Notes under the pieces: model-generated
The model's input: the letters and a program-made list of their open reading frames with translations, nothing else
Database searches by the model: none
What the model was told of the DNA's origin: nothing
Part shown: one piece after another, positions 33,801 to 44,493 of the stretch
Numbering within the stretch: the first letter of the stretch is position 1
How the letters are laid out: each line of letters opens with the position of its first letter
Origin: Lingula anatina
Taxonomy: Eukaryota; Brachiopoda; Lingulata; Lingulida; Lingulidae
Assembly (NCBI RefSeq): GCF_001039355.2
Contig: NW_019775789.1
Location: 131,889-195,888 of the forward strand
Direction of reading: 5' to 3'
Length of the DNA: 64,000 nt
Position numbers and translations under genes: made by a program

Positions 33801-34705
33801 ATGTCTGTTAAAGACACGTGAATAATTGTTTTTATTGACTTTTTTGTCTTTTTTTTTTTTTTGGATGATAGAATGTTTTGATTTATATTGACTGTTAGCT
33901 TTCATTTGGTGTTTCTGGTGAAAGTTGTAAAAATTAAAAATCCTCAAAAAGTAATCCGCAATTTCTCATCACATTTAGACCACTTGAAAAAATATTATAG
34001 GATATATGTTTTAATTGTGCTTCAGTTAAAGCCAAGATGGACTGTTGTTTTGATTAATTGCCTTTTCTGGATTATTTTTATGACAGAATGTTTTGATATG
34101 TATTGACTGCTAGCTGAAAAGTATGAGATAAGTGTGACAATTCTTGGTTTGGATATTTTTCTTTGCAGCTGTTTTTGGGTGTTTCCAAATTCCAAGTATT
34201 AGATTTGAGTGCCTGTTTATACATGTAACTTGCAGGCAATATACACAATTTTTGGTCTGGATATATTATTCATATTGCTGATGAAATTTCCACTTGTGTA
34301 TCATAAGTATCATATTTGTTGGTGACATGTTAAAAAATTTTATAAACTTCTCAACTAAATCTTTTTTTTTTTGGAAAAATGATAATAAATAAATAAATAA
34401 ATAAATATTGCAAGCTATCTATTAGCCAAATGACAGTGTGACTTGGATTATCAAGTTTACATACAATTTATTGTTCTGAAAAAGGTTCAGAACTTAATCT
34501 TTTTTGTCATAAAAAGCAATTTACCTGTAAACATATTGTGGATTAATTTTTTACAAAGTATATAGTGAAAATACATGCTTGTCAAATAATAATAATCATA
34601 ATAATAATTTAATCAAAAGGAGAGGGGGAATTGGTTCTTACCTGCCCAGCTCAGGTGAGCCAACACCAGCAGTGTAGCAATGGTGGTCAACCTTGTGGTC
34701 ATCAT
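28167..34705 (-). CDS. Lectin gene E: double-unit CBM14-like/FReD - Thr-rich linker - CBM14-like/FReD protein
   Basis: Eleven exons: 34642-34705, 33582-33770, 33131-33264, 32626-32731, 32090-32269, 31397-31789, 31096-31287, 30616-30749, 29519-29633, 29047-29214, 28167-28435. All introns are GT-AG with matching phases; 647 aa. Signal peptide 1-21 (MMTTRL...SWA); first CBM14-like module 22-84; first FReD about 92-307 with C-x5-C at 237/243 and GSWWFSKD; Thr-rich linker about 308-355; second CBM14-like module 356-419 (RACTLRD, YPGTKC, CPADTVFN, CQCD, ICPG); second FReD 427-647 (PPLDCSDL, IIQNREL, YEFWW, GGWWFNKD, ANLNGN). The key junction is exon 6 to 7: donor GTAAGT at 31391-31396, a 109-bp intron and a phase-1 acceptor. 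An in-frame TGA overlaps the donor, so a retained intron would end the protein after the linker. The second unit has no C-terminal FReD cysteines. Two shorter genes is the alternative, but no signal-peptide exon precedes the second unit. Confidence 0.82.
29977..30202. mobile_element. Palindromic MITE in intron 8 of gene E
   Basis: A 226-bp element flanked by TA. The first and last roughly 75 bp are near-perfect inverted copies (tips AGGAACCGTTCATATG / CATATGAACGGTCCCT; inner parts CGCGGTATCTTGTGATCAC and its complement). A TA target suggests a Tc1/mariner-type MITE. Confidence 0.85.
30799..31080. repeat. (GT)n/(GA)n microsatellites in intron 7 of gene E
   Basis: Long GT and GA runs between exons 7 and 8. 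They yield a spurious plus-strand frame of 158 codons rich in Arg, Glu, Cys and Val. Confidence 0.9.
32852..33031. mobile_element. CAGGGGCGGAT-family MITE, copy 3 (intron 3 of gene E)
   Basis: A 180-bp copy in reverse orientation relative to copies 1 and 2, ends CAGGGGCAAATCC / ATTTGCCCCTG, flanked by GATAT on both sides (32847-32851, 33032-33036). Confidence 0.85.
33080..33122. repeat. (GA)n microsatellite
   Basis: GA run next to the donor side of exon 3 of gene E, at the position of the GA runs of genes A-D. Confidence 0.85.
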
Positions 34706-35149
34706 GACGCTGTACTACCGAGTGTTTTAATTAACTCAGATTCTGCTCTATGTAGATGGAGTGTGGCTTTAATTGAGGCCACTGATTATAATTGGTTATC
34801 CGAGTTTCTGTTTACACTACACAAAAGCTTTTTAACAAACCTGGTTCACAGCAGTTTGCAACAAATTAACATGCATTACACTGTTTATATGATTTCATAT
34901 TGCCTTTGGTTTTTAAAAATTTCACCAGAATGAGACAACAAAAGAAAATGATTGATAATTTTTTGTAAGTGTATCATTAAATGGGCTTGAGGTTTTTGTT
35001 TGTTTGACGGTAATGAGGAACATTGAGAAAAAATACTTTTGTTCCAGACAGTTTTGATATGATGCTAAATATATCCTCATATTTTCAAAAAAATAAAATA
35101 AAATAAGTAAATAAATGAATAAATAAGTATGTAAAATAGATAAAATAAA
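34706..35149. promoter_or_regulatory. Divergent intergenic region between genes E and F
   Basis: 444 bp separate the ATG of gene E (minus) from the proposed ATG of gene F (plus), so both promoters should lie here or overlap. AT-rich; no convincing TATA box for either gene was found. Confidence 0.4.
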
Positions 35150-36535
35150 ATGGTACAGACCAGGAGAGGTCCAGGGAAATCTGCTTTAACCAGTGTAAAT
35201 GTTCCTGAAGGTTCTGCATTATCATTGTCATCAGATCAAGGTGTGGCAGATACCTCAATATTTATATCCACTGTCAGTATCTATATTTATATCAAATGCC
35301 TATCTGATGATATGCATTATTAATTGGCAGCAAAATTCTTGCAGTTGATCCCAAAGTTGCAAATTCTAGCAAAAATTTATTACATGCCGTTTGTCTGTAT
35401 TCCATCTGCATGTCTGTCTGGTTGTCTGTCTGTCTGTCTGGCTGGTTGACTGTCTGTATTTTATCTGTCTGTCTGTCTGTCTGTATGTATGGCTGTCTGT
35501 ATACACTCTATCTGTTACTCTGTCAGTGTGCCTCTGTATCAACAATTTCAAATGTGTCAAATTCTTCTTAATGTAGTAATTATTTTGCATGTTGCCCATA
35601 TAACTGCCATAGCATTATTCCAATATTGTTATATTTTGTGTTTGCAGCAGAAACCTTGACCCCAAGAAAGGGCAGCCATATGTTCAGTCCAGCTGGTATC
35701 CCTACCAAAGGCAGGCATATGTATGGGTAAGGGATTACATCATATGGTTAAAATATTAAAAATATTCATTTATTATTTATTTATTTATTTTCAGGCATTT
35801 ATTCATTTATTTCTGCTTATTCATAATTGTTTAAAATGTGATTTTATATGTGAGTGTTATAAGCATAAAACAGACAGGAACATCAAGGAATATGATTCCT
35901 TAAGTTCAAATAAAGAAGAGTAAGGCAAAATTGTATGCTTCACATTCAAACTTTTTATTTTATTTTTTGTGTAAGATATCTTGTCGTTGAAGACATCTTG
36001 AAATATTGGTTACTCACCTACTTGTTTTGACAAATACAAAAGTGAAGCATGCTTTTTTTTTTTTTTTTTTTTTTGCTTTTAGATAACTCTCAGTTGTCAT
36101 TCCCTGGAAAAAGTAAACTATTAATGACATATTTGTTATATCCGGAAAAATTAACCTATTAATGACATATTTGTTGTTTTCCAGTCGTGATCCATCCCCT
36201 CCAATCTCAGAAGCTTCCACAGCCAGAAGTGGCAGACGGCCACCAGGTGGTGCTCATGTTTTGGCAGCCACGGCTCCTCTTGCTAAAGTAGAGCAGACAA
36301 CTTACAGAAAACAGGGCAGCAATCCTGGTAACTATGGCAACAGGACTTGGACAGCAGGGGAAAGAATGGAAGGGGATGAATCAGAGGTATTTATTTTAAT
36401 AATTAAAATTATTATTATTATTATTTTGTTAACTTAAGTTGCTATAGGTCTTTGCTTAGCAGTTATCTACCTAACCATTAGCTGTAGTGTGAAAAAGGTC
36501 TGAATTAGTGATGGATTTGGTTTAACTGATGTAAT

Positions 36536-36575
<40 letters not shown>

Positions 36576-37266
36576 ATTGGAGAGGGCTAGATAAGAGGGG
36601 TGAGAAAACCTTAAAACTCTGAATCTTATATCAGCACTTCTGCACAGTTTGCAATAATTTATTAAAAAAACCCAGACTTGCCTATCCCTGGGGTAATGTT
36701 TAACTGTCAAGTTAAAATTCTACAACTCATGTTTTAGGAGGACACCTACCGTCCCCCTACAGCTGACCCTGCTGACCAGAGAGGTCACGTGTGGCAGCTC
36801 CCAGAGGACTCTGATGCCAGCACCATGGCTAGCTGGTCACGGCCCAGGAAGAATGGTAGGTGGCCTTCGCAATATTCTGTCTCTTTTTTAACTTAATTGG
36901 AGTCAATTTTATTTATTTATTTATAATTTTTTTTATTGTTTATATCACAGATAAGTGTTTAGTGTATATTTCAGCTCATATTGTGAATATAAAATATCTG
37001 CATTGTGTGCATTATACTTTCTTGAGCTTTAAAGAGTTGGATTTTCATTTGAAATTGAAGAGTTTTGTTATTCTGGTAGATGCATAGTTGAAGAGTTTTT
37101 TTTGTAAGAAAATATGCTTTGGGGTTCAAATATACTATTACATAATGCTGTAAAAGGGAAATGAAGCTTGATATTTGAATGGAATTGATAATATGACAAT
37201 GTCAGATATTCTTTTAATCCTTTTATTACAGTTCCAAAGAAAAGAGACACTCATCCAGCCTACTGA
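35150..37266 (+). CDS. Gene F: small five-exon gene, unknown function
   Basis: Exons 35150-35240, 35648-35726, 36185-36386, 36738-36855, 37232-37266; 174 aa. All introns are GT-AG with agreeing phases (1,2,0,1), and each internal exon has only one frame that joins its neighbours. The product starts MVQTRRGPGKSAL and ends VPKKRDTHPAY. It is hydrophilic, rich in Pro, Gly, Ser, Thr and Arg, with SGRRPPGG and an acidic-to-aromatic stretch (EEDTYRPP, GHVWQLPEDSD). No signal peptide, transmembrane segment or known domain, so probably an intrinsically disordered intracellular protein. I do not recognise it. The ATG has an A at -3 and G at +4, but an acceptor-like ACAG just inside exon 1 leaves open that further 5' exons exist. 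The first donor (GTGTGG) is weak. Confidence 0.65.
35391..35495. repeat. (TGTC)n microsatellite in intron 1 of gene F
   Basis: Imperfect CTGT tetranucleotide tract. The frames it opens on both strands are low-complexity artefacts. Confidence 0.85.
36537..36571. repeat. (GA)n microsatellite in intron 3 of gene F
   Basis: Pure GA run of about 35 bp. Confidence 0.9.
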
Positions 37267-38790
37267 AGTGATGCTAAATAGGTGACATCACAGCATTGGT
37301 GACATCACAATGTTAGTGACATCACAATATTAGACACATCAGAACATCACCAAGTCTTCTGAGTAGAATATTTAAATTAAACTATCACTGAGCAGTAAAA
37401 TACTATATCATGTATATGGATACATGGAAGGTTAGGTTATTATAATTGTATTGGGTTTGGACTTGGGGAGTTTTTCCTGTAGATTAAATGTATAGGTGGC
37501 ATTTTATTAAGATTGTCAGTAATATTAAAATAGAGAAAATATTCTATTTGTTAATAGTCATTCTAACACTTTACTCTGCAGACAAAGAATGTTTTTCATG
37601 TTATTATTGTTTGCAAACAGTATTGTATCACAATGTAGACTTTTTGAGACTTTTGAGTGATGTTCTTTTTTTTTTTTCTTGGGGGGGGGGGGTGAAAATG
37701 TACATTGTAAGTTAGATTAGCTCTTATGTTTTTTAAACTCCAGACTTTTTTTGGTTACTTTTTAAATTTATTTTGTTTCATTTTATTTTATTTTTATTGT
37801 ATGCTGTCATTTGAAAACAGTTTTCTTACATTTATACTTGATGTAATGGCCCAATAGTAGCAACTGTTAAAAACAAACAAATGTGATATAAAGGACGAAT
37901 GTTTACCTTTAGATTTCTGAAAATAAATTCTGTACATTGTGAAATATTTGAGGATTTTTGGTTTTGATTTCTTAAACTGTTATTACACAATTACATGCAT
38001 GTGAGACACTGTGTTCTAGGTGTTAGAGGACCCTTATCTTTATGATATTATAGTTTTTTATATATAATTTGTAAATGGGTATATACAGTACATATTGTAT
38101 ATAACATGTCAATTGAAACCTGTGACTGAAACCAAGTTTCCATGTAACGGATAGTCCACCATCCTTTAGATTCGTACAGGATAGGGTTAGCTTGACGTAA
38201 GTGGGCCAAACTCTGTGTAGAGGAATGAAAACCGGTCTCTGTCTCACTGTGGACTCTCTCATACAGGTGCTTTCAGATACAATAAGTCTCAGGGCAAGTG
38301 CCCATAATACATGTATACAAGGTCGTTTAAACTGCTGATGATAATGACTGCGCACAGAATGTTGCTCTTTCGTTTCTTAATAAATTTTAAGTAACACCTA
38401 TGATTATGAATAACTCAGACAAACTATCTGAAAAGGGCATGTTTTGCATAAGAAACTAAAAACTGAATTTCTTGGGGCATATCAATATATGGTACGAGTT
38501 CAACGAAGAACAGAAATGACATTCCAGGCACACAGATCAAAATAGGACGGGAAGTCATATGTCACATCTGGAAAATTGTGATGGCGTTTCTATAACTCCA
38601 TTTCATATATCCAGAGTTGTGGAAAAATGCCTTGCTCACACTTTTGAAAAGGTGATTTTATGCTATCAAATCACCAAAATTGTACGATAGTACTCTGTAC
38701 GAACAAAAAGTGATAAAATAGGGACCTGCAATAGAAATAATTCAGAATGTGATGTATCAAAACTCCTGTCATTTACTGAATATTTGATTT
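37267..38790. other. 3' flank of gene F and intergenic repeat
   Basis: No gene seen. Three direct copies of a GTGACATCACA-like word lie just after the stop (37282-37335). Poly(T)/poly(G) tracts are near 37.67 kb. The stretch 38.0-38.4 kb is a dispersed repeat with relatives near 41.6 and 60.5 kb, so the 110-codon minus frame inside it is rejected as a gene. Confidence 0.5.
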
Positions 38791-38890
38791 TTAAAAATTC
38801 AGCCATCAGAAAAGATCAGCATAAAATACGTCGGCAGATCATCCTTGAGCTAGTTAACAAGACATGGTAAGGCGTTTGTATTTATTTCCT

Positions 38891-38993
38891 ATCTAAGCCC
38901 GAGACAGTGTCAACACTTGGTATCAGAAGGTGGACTATCTGTTACATGGAAACTATCTAAGCCCGAGACAGTGTCAACACTTGGTATCAGAAG
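38891..38993. repeat. Tandem duplication upstream of GTPase G
   Basis: Two direct copies of a block containing ATCTAAGCCCGAGACAGTG, about 64 bp apart. The same doublet, inverted, is at about 63.72-63.82 kb upstream of pseudogene J, so it predates the inverted duplication. Confidence 0.85.
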
Positions 38994-39228
38994 AGACGAC
39001 CTGTCGGTATTCTTGGCCACGCCCATTATCTATCAAACACATCACGTGATTACGTGTTTCTTCTGTAAATAATGCTGCACCTTGCGAATGCTTTAGTGTG
39101 TGCCTTGGGCGTAAGCAAAGTCGAGTCATTTAATTATACAGATTAAGTTGGTAGAGGAGCATATATATCTTTCTCCTCTTTACTCTGCCTTTGCCAAGAA
39201 ACAACTACTAAGGCTTTACAAAAAGAAA

Positions 39229-40290
39229 ATGAACAGGTTCAAGATGGTAGATTCCAACCAGTGGCCGAACATTGAAGTCAACGTAGCCTTATGTGGGATT
39301 TCGGGTTCAGGGAAATCTCAGTTCATCAACACAATTCTTGGACTGAGAGCTGACGACCCTGGCGCGGCGCCCGTAGATGCCTTTGGTTCGCAACGTACCA
39401 CATGGCGCTATAAACACCCCGAGCTGCCAGGTCTTATTTTCTGGGATTTGCCGGGAATTGGAACTGGTGAATATGGCAGAGATAATTATTTGAAAACTGT
39501 TGATTTTAACACTTATGATTTCTACTTAATATTTGGACGAGGGAGGTTCTATGAAGAAGACGCGTGGTTGGTTAAACACGTCAACCGACGACGAAAGCGT
39601 TTCTTTTACATTCGAACGCATATTGACCAAGACATAGCATCCAAGAAAAGAGATGGTGACAAAACATCAGCCGAGGAATCTTGCTTAGATATTGTCCGAA
39701 ATGACTGCGAGACGCAAATTCAACACGCCGGCATTAAAGTGACCCATACTCAAGTCTACTTGATATCTACACGGTTGCAGGACAAAGACAAATGGGACTT
39801 TCCCAAGTTGAACTCGGACATGCTTCAACATCTGCCTCGTATAATAAGAGAAACAGATGCAGTGGCCATATCAGTGCCTTATCTTTCCGACATCAATGTC
39901 AAAATCCAATCCCTGCGCGACAATGTCCGGCGAATCGTTTTTCTATCAGGGATATTAGCTGCGGTTCCTGTGCCATTTCTTCCCCTCGTCGCTGACGTTT
40001 TTTTAATTCTGCGGCAGATAAAAACTTATGAAAACACCCTCACACCAACGGAACTTTCTTTGAGACGCTTGGGACTCACGAACTCATGGAAATTTCAAGT
40101 TACAGGGTTTGGCAGACTTCTTGGCGAGTTCTTAAAGTTTTCCCTCTACTTCACGGTGAGCCCGTACCCTGGCTATGTCACCGTCTTGGGGTGTGCATTG
40201 TCCGCATTTCTGGCTTATCGTATGACGGGTTTCGTACTTTTCAGGAGTTTGAAGATTATTGAAGAGGAAAAAATAAAAATGTTAAAATAA
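39229..40290 (+). CDS. GTPase G: IRG-like (immunity-related / interferon-inducible-like) GTPase
   Basis: Intronless, 353 aa. G1/P-loop GISGSGKS at 23-30, G3 WDLPGIGT at 72-79 (D73), and a G4-position motif RTHIDQD at 129-135, where IRG and other GTPases usually have T/NKxD. The C-terminal half is helical with two hydrophobic stretches (around 245-270 and 310-340) that could insert into or bind membrane. Vertebrate IRG proteins bind GTP and act on pathogen vacuoles and autophagy membranes; the same role here is inferred. I start at the ATG at 39229, since the frame is open upstream only from a TTG and the paralogue J starts at the same Met. It lies near the outer end of the left arm of an inverted duplication, facing paralogue J. 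Confidence 0.85.
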   Translation: MNRFKMVDSNQWPNIEVNVALCGISGSGKSQFINTILGLRADDPGAAPVDAFGSQRTTWRYKHPELPGLIFWDLPGIGTGEYGRDNYLKTVDFNTYDFYLIFGRGRFYEEDAWLVKHVNRRRKRFFYIRTHIDQDIASKKRDGDKTSAEESCLDIVRNDCETQIQHAGIKVTHTQVYLISTRLQDKDKWDFPKLNSDMLQHLPRIIRETDAVAISVPYLSDINVKIQSLRDNVRRIVFLSGILAAVPVPFLPLVADVFLILRQIKTYENTLTPTELSLRRLGLTNSWKFQVTGFGRLLGEFLKFSLYFTVSPYPGYVTVLGCALSAFLAYRMTGFVLFRSLKIIEEEKIKMLK

Positions 40291-41946
40291 CGTTTCAGAC
40301 ATTATCGAAAGACTAAATTCCTGTGAAAGGAATATTGTATTAAAATAATATCATTTTTATACATGATGTTTAGATCATCAATTATGTTTTTATAATTCAT
40401 TTGCTGTCATCGTGAAATGAATGTTGTTACACGTTTAGAGTCAAATTCAGATTACAGTCAATCAATTCAATTTTAGTGATATTCTTTGCATTTGCGCAAA
40501 TATCTACTGTATATGGACTAGCAGGTAAACATTGCTTTGTTAGTCACTTGCTTAGTTGAATAAGAATTGGTAGATTATTTTCCTTTTTCAATGTCTAATA
40601 CATTGAATGTCTTCCTTTGTAGTTGAACATAGCTAACATTTTAGCCATCGTATACAAATGAGAAACGCAAGTAATACACACACAAAAATACTTCAAAATG
40701 GGTAAGTTGCCTGTCGTCCAAACAACAGAGGCAAAGGTATCGTGTATCTGTTACTATTGTGTGTAATTATTGAACTGCTTTACCTTGTTGTTGGATTCAT
40801 GTTTGATATATGAAATTAGTAAACAGTATGTGCAAAAGATTAAGCATTTCATTTAAATCAATTTCTTTCTATGAGTACGCGCATACTGCATGTGTATTTA
40901 TTATTCCCAAGATAGCCAGCCTGCATCGTGTTAAAATAATGCAGAACATGAAAAAAAATTAATTGCAGTTGCTTTCCTACCTTAGATCGTTTAAATTCAA
41001 ATTCACTGTTGCGGTGTAGCACATTTTCCTGTGTATGTTTATTATTCTCGAAAACAAAACTCTCAAGTTTATTTGTCTGTTTGTTTGTTTGCTTGTAGTC
41101 ACTTTTTTGTTAAACGATAGAGACTACAATTTCAGAGATTTTTTAAAAAAATGTAGACTACAATGAACCCTATTGGTTTTCAAAAGGATCAATTTTAGTG
41201 AATATATGTAAAAAAATACCCCAAAGGCTAGACAAAATTAAAATAGCACAGTCCATTGACAATTTAGATTTTTTGTAACTGTGTAATTACCAGATCATTG
41301 CTTAAACAGCTGGACTCAGCTTTACGCCCTAGTGAATAGTGTTCAGCTTCAGAGAAACATAAGCTGAGGAAGGTCACAGTAGAGATTGAAAGCTATGTTT
41401 ATAGATAAACTCAGAATAGAAATGAAAAGTTTAAGAGTATAAAATAGTCAGAGGACTACACAAGGATTTCCATCAAATTATGCAGTATAAATTTGAGATT
41501 TTTTTAACGAAATGTGAAACATGAGGCCCAAAGTGCTCAGTGTTACATATTAGTATGTGAATAAATATGTACAGTGCATCTTGCATATAACGTTTCAATT
41601 GCGACTTGGGCATAGGAAAGGGAACCGGACCCAATCGTGCAGGTGTTTTCATATACAGTTAGTCATAGGCGAGTTCCCATAATATGCACGATCGTAATAT
41701 GCAAATTTTGGTGATGTTGAATTTTTTTCATGTAATATTGCTATTGATAATTACTGCTTAGATAATGTTTCTCTTTCTTTTATTAAAAAACCGTAAGTAG
41801 TATTGAAATTTACCTTATGGGTGACACGAGTTTCACATAGGAAACACAAAACTGGATTTCTTTGGATAAAATAATCTAACAGCCTCAGCATATACTTTTA
41901 ACAATGAAGTCTGATTCTTTCAGGCCCGCAATATCTGTCTTTTTAT
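40291..41946. other. 3' flank of GTPase G
   Basis: Non-coding, AT-rich. Collinear in inverted orientation with the DNA downstream of pseudogene J (about 60.35-62.04 kb). An ATTAAA near 40338 might serve as poly(A) signal. No gene seen. Confidence 0.55.
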
Positions 41947-43400
41947 GTACAGACACAGATGTGTCTGTACATATTGCCATCACCTGCGTCTGTCGTCGCC
42001 GATGCCGTCGCCGATGCCGATGCCGATGCCGTCGCCGATGCCGTGCACTTTCCTTGTAAACACGATAAGTGGAGGACAGTTTTACTTTTTGGCTTTATAT
42101 TTACAGAGCTGATGAATATTCATAAAATGCAGGTCAAGTTCGAAAATCAGCATGATCGGGCCATTATTGTAGAAGTTATGCTGTTTTTTCTTTTTTCAGC
42201 ATATATGCAACCCTGTAAACACATTTTAAGGAAAACCGTTAGGCCTGTTGTCATGAAACTCACAGGAGTAATCAATCTTACTAAAACGCAGGTCAAGTTC
42301 ATAAATCGGCATGATCGGGCCACTATTTTAGTACATGTAGTTATGCTGTTTTTTCATTTTTCAGCAACACTGCAACACTGTAAACACAATATAAGAAAAA
42401 CAGATAGGCCAATTGTCATTAAACTCACAGGAGTGGTCAGTCTTACTAAAATGTAGGTTGAGTTCGAAAATCAGCATAATCGGGGCATTATTTTAGAAGT
42501 TATGCTGTTTTTTCACATTTCCTCAGATTCAACTCTTAGGCATGTTAACAGTCTCATTATTGAACTAATAAGACATGTAAAAGTGTTTGGTTGACATTTC
42601 CTGCATCTTTACAACATTATTAGTTGATTTTGTAAAAATGATGGTAAGCTTGTTATCGTGTATTGTGTAATAAAGTTTCAAAAATGGAAATAAACTCATA
42701 TCATTGCAGTTTGTCAGATTCAATCATTCACTATGTTCAGAATCTCAGAATGGAGGAAATTGGACATTCAACACTGTTGTATTGATATTTTTCCCATGTC
42801 ATTAATTTTCTTAGTTGATCGTATAAAAATGGCAGTAACCTGTTAATTTTGTTTTATGTTCAAAAAATTGTTAAAAAAAAACATTTCAGAACAGTGCTGT
42901 CTTGTTTACATTTTGGCATTTTCAAGTTGTGACTTTGAAGTTCCATGGGCCTGAAGACCTTTGCTAGTCTCATTTTCTGAATATCCATGATACTAATATT
43001 TTATTATTAAAAATTGATGGTCATTATGCTGTTAAACATTATGTAATATTGCATCAAAATTTGAAAAAAACGTGCTGCTGCCATGAGGACCATTATGGGA
43101 AAACCATGTTACTTATGATTGCCTAACTTTCTTAAAAGAAATACAGCACTAAAATGCAGCCTGAGTTTGAAAAGCAGTCTAATTGGCTTCTTTTTCTGGA
43201 GGTTATACATTTTCAAAGTGTGAACTTGTTACACATTTTACTTACATTGGTATTACCTGTTGAGCATAATTAAAATTTGATGTTGAATTTGCAGTTTAAC
43301 ATAATGTACTTTTGCATCAGAATTGACAGTAGCCTATTTTCTGCATAGTTATTGCCTTTTTTTTGTCTGTACATTTGACAGCTTTGCTGCCTTGTTTAAT
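41947..43400. repeat. Palindrome-headed repeat block with 165-bp tandem units (copy 1)
   Basis: Begins with a 24-bp near-perfect palindrome (41947-41970, arms GTACAGACACA / TGTGTCTGTAC). A GC-rich GCCGATGCC minisatellite follows (about 41990-42042), then 2-3 tandem units of about 165 bp. The second copy starts at 52674 with the same palindrome. It interrupts the left arm of the inverted duplication. The open frame 41959-42456 arises because 165 is a multiple of 3; I do not call it a gene. Confidence 0.7.
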
Positions 43401-43487
43401 ATAATTATAGCACACATTAAAAAAAAACTGGTAACAGAATTCGAAAGACAAAACATGTGAGCGTTATGTTTTAAAGCCCTTGTTGTT

Positions 43488-43523
<36 letters not shown>

Positions 43524-44174
43524 CATTCCCTAGAGCCTAATTACTTAAAATGTCATAACAGACGAGATGCAAAATTGAGTTAAGTTACAAACGGAAAAGA
43601 AAGTATCAGAAAAAAAGATCAACTTAAAAAATGAGGGCGTCTCAGATCTGAGCATTTTACGTTATGTATTATTAGTTCCAAAGCTATGTGTAATCATCGT
43701 ATCGTGTTTTGTACATTTTTGTACTGTCGCTTATGCATTTTTACAGAAAATTTGATTCTACCATATCAATTGATCGATCCCAATGTAGAACAGAGAGCGA
43801 AAACCCTAATATGACACAAAATCCAAAACTGCAGGATGATTTCTCAAAGCCTTCTACTGTATAATTATTGCATGTCAAAATTGTCTCAATATCACATTTA
43901 ACCACGAAAGCAAATCCTTAATTAACTTAGCTACTAAGCTGTTAAATTTATAGATATAAGCTGGGCTGGTTTTTCAAGTAACAATATTGTAAACCTCTGA
44001 TTTAATTTTGTTTCTACATTGTATCACTGGGATTCTAAAACTTAAATTTTTAAAAAGTCGGAAATCACAGACGTAGCAAACTAATACAATCGTTTACATT
44101 TCAAAAAAGATCTAATACTATTATCTAGACAACTTATCTGAATAAAACTTAACAAAACCTCATGTACAAAAAAA

Positions 44175-44212
<38 letters not shown>

Positions 44213-44493
44213 AACAACAACAACAAAAAAACTAAAAAAAAACAAAACATTACAACATTTGGCTGTCAAAGTCACGTAATTATGCCCTTCTATTCATAAC
44301 GTAAATTTTCCTATTGACTGCAACTGTCTAAAGATGGTTAAATAAAGCATATTAACTTCTTAACTTGAAATAATCATTTATGTCCATAAGCCCTATTGTC
44401 TTCTCCTTTTTTCATACCACAAGGGATTTGCAGCATTGTTTCAGTCTGAACATGCCCGATAAGGGAATTTTGATTTATGTTTAAGTATGTGAT
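43401..44493. other. 3' flank of GTPase H with poly(A) tracts
   Basis: Non-coding. A-runs at about 43492-43522 and 44169-44230. Sequence around 43.7-44.1 kb is homologous, inverted, to 59.5-60.0 kb. No gene seen. Confidence 0.55.

Noticed and set aside
38023-38355. 110-codon minus-strand frame
   Set aside because: Lies in a dispersed repeat also found near 41.6 and 60.5 kb, where the frame is not kept.
39148-39228. 27-residue N-terminal extension of GTPase G
   Set aside because: It begins with TTG, not ATG; paralogue J starts at the Met matching 39229.
41959-42456. 165-codon frame as a gene
   Set aside because: Comes from tandem 165-bp repeats and a minisatellite; the second copy at 52.6-53.0 kb breaks off early, and there is no splice or promoter context.
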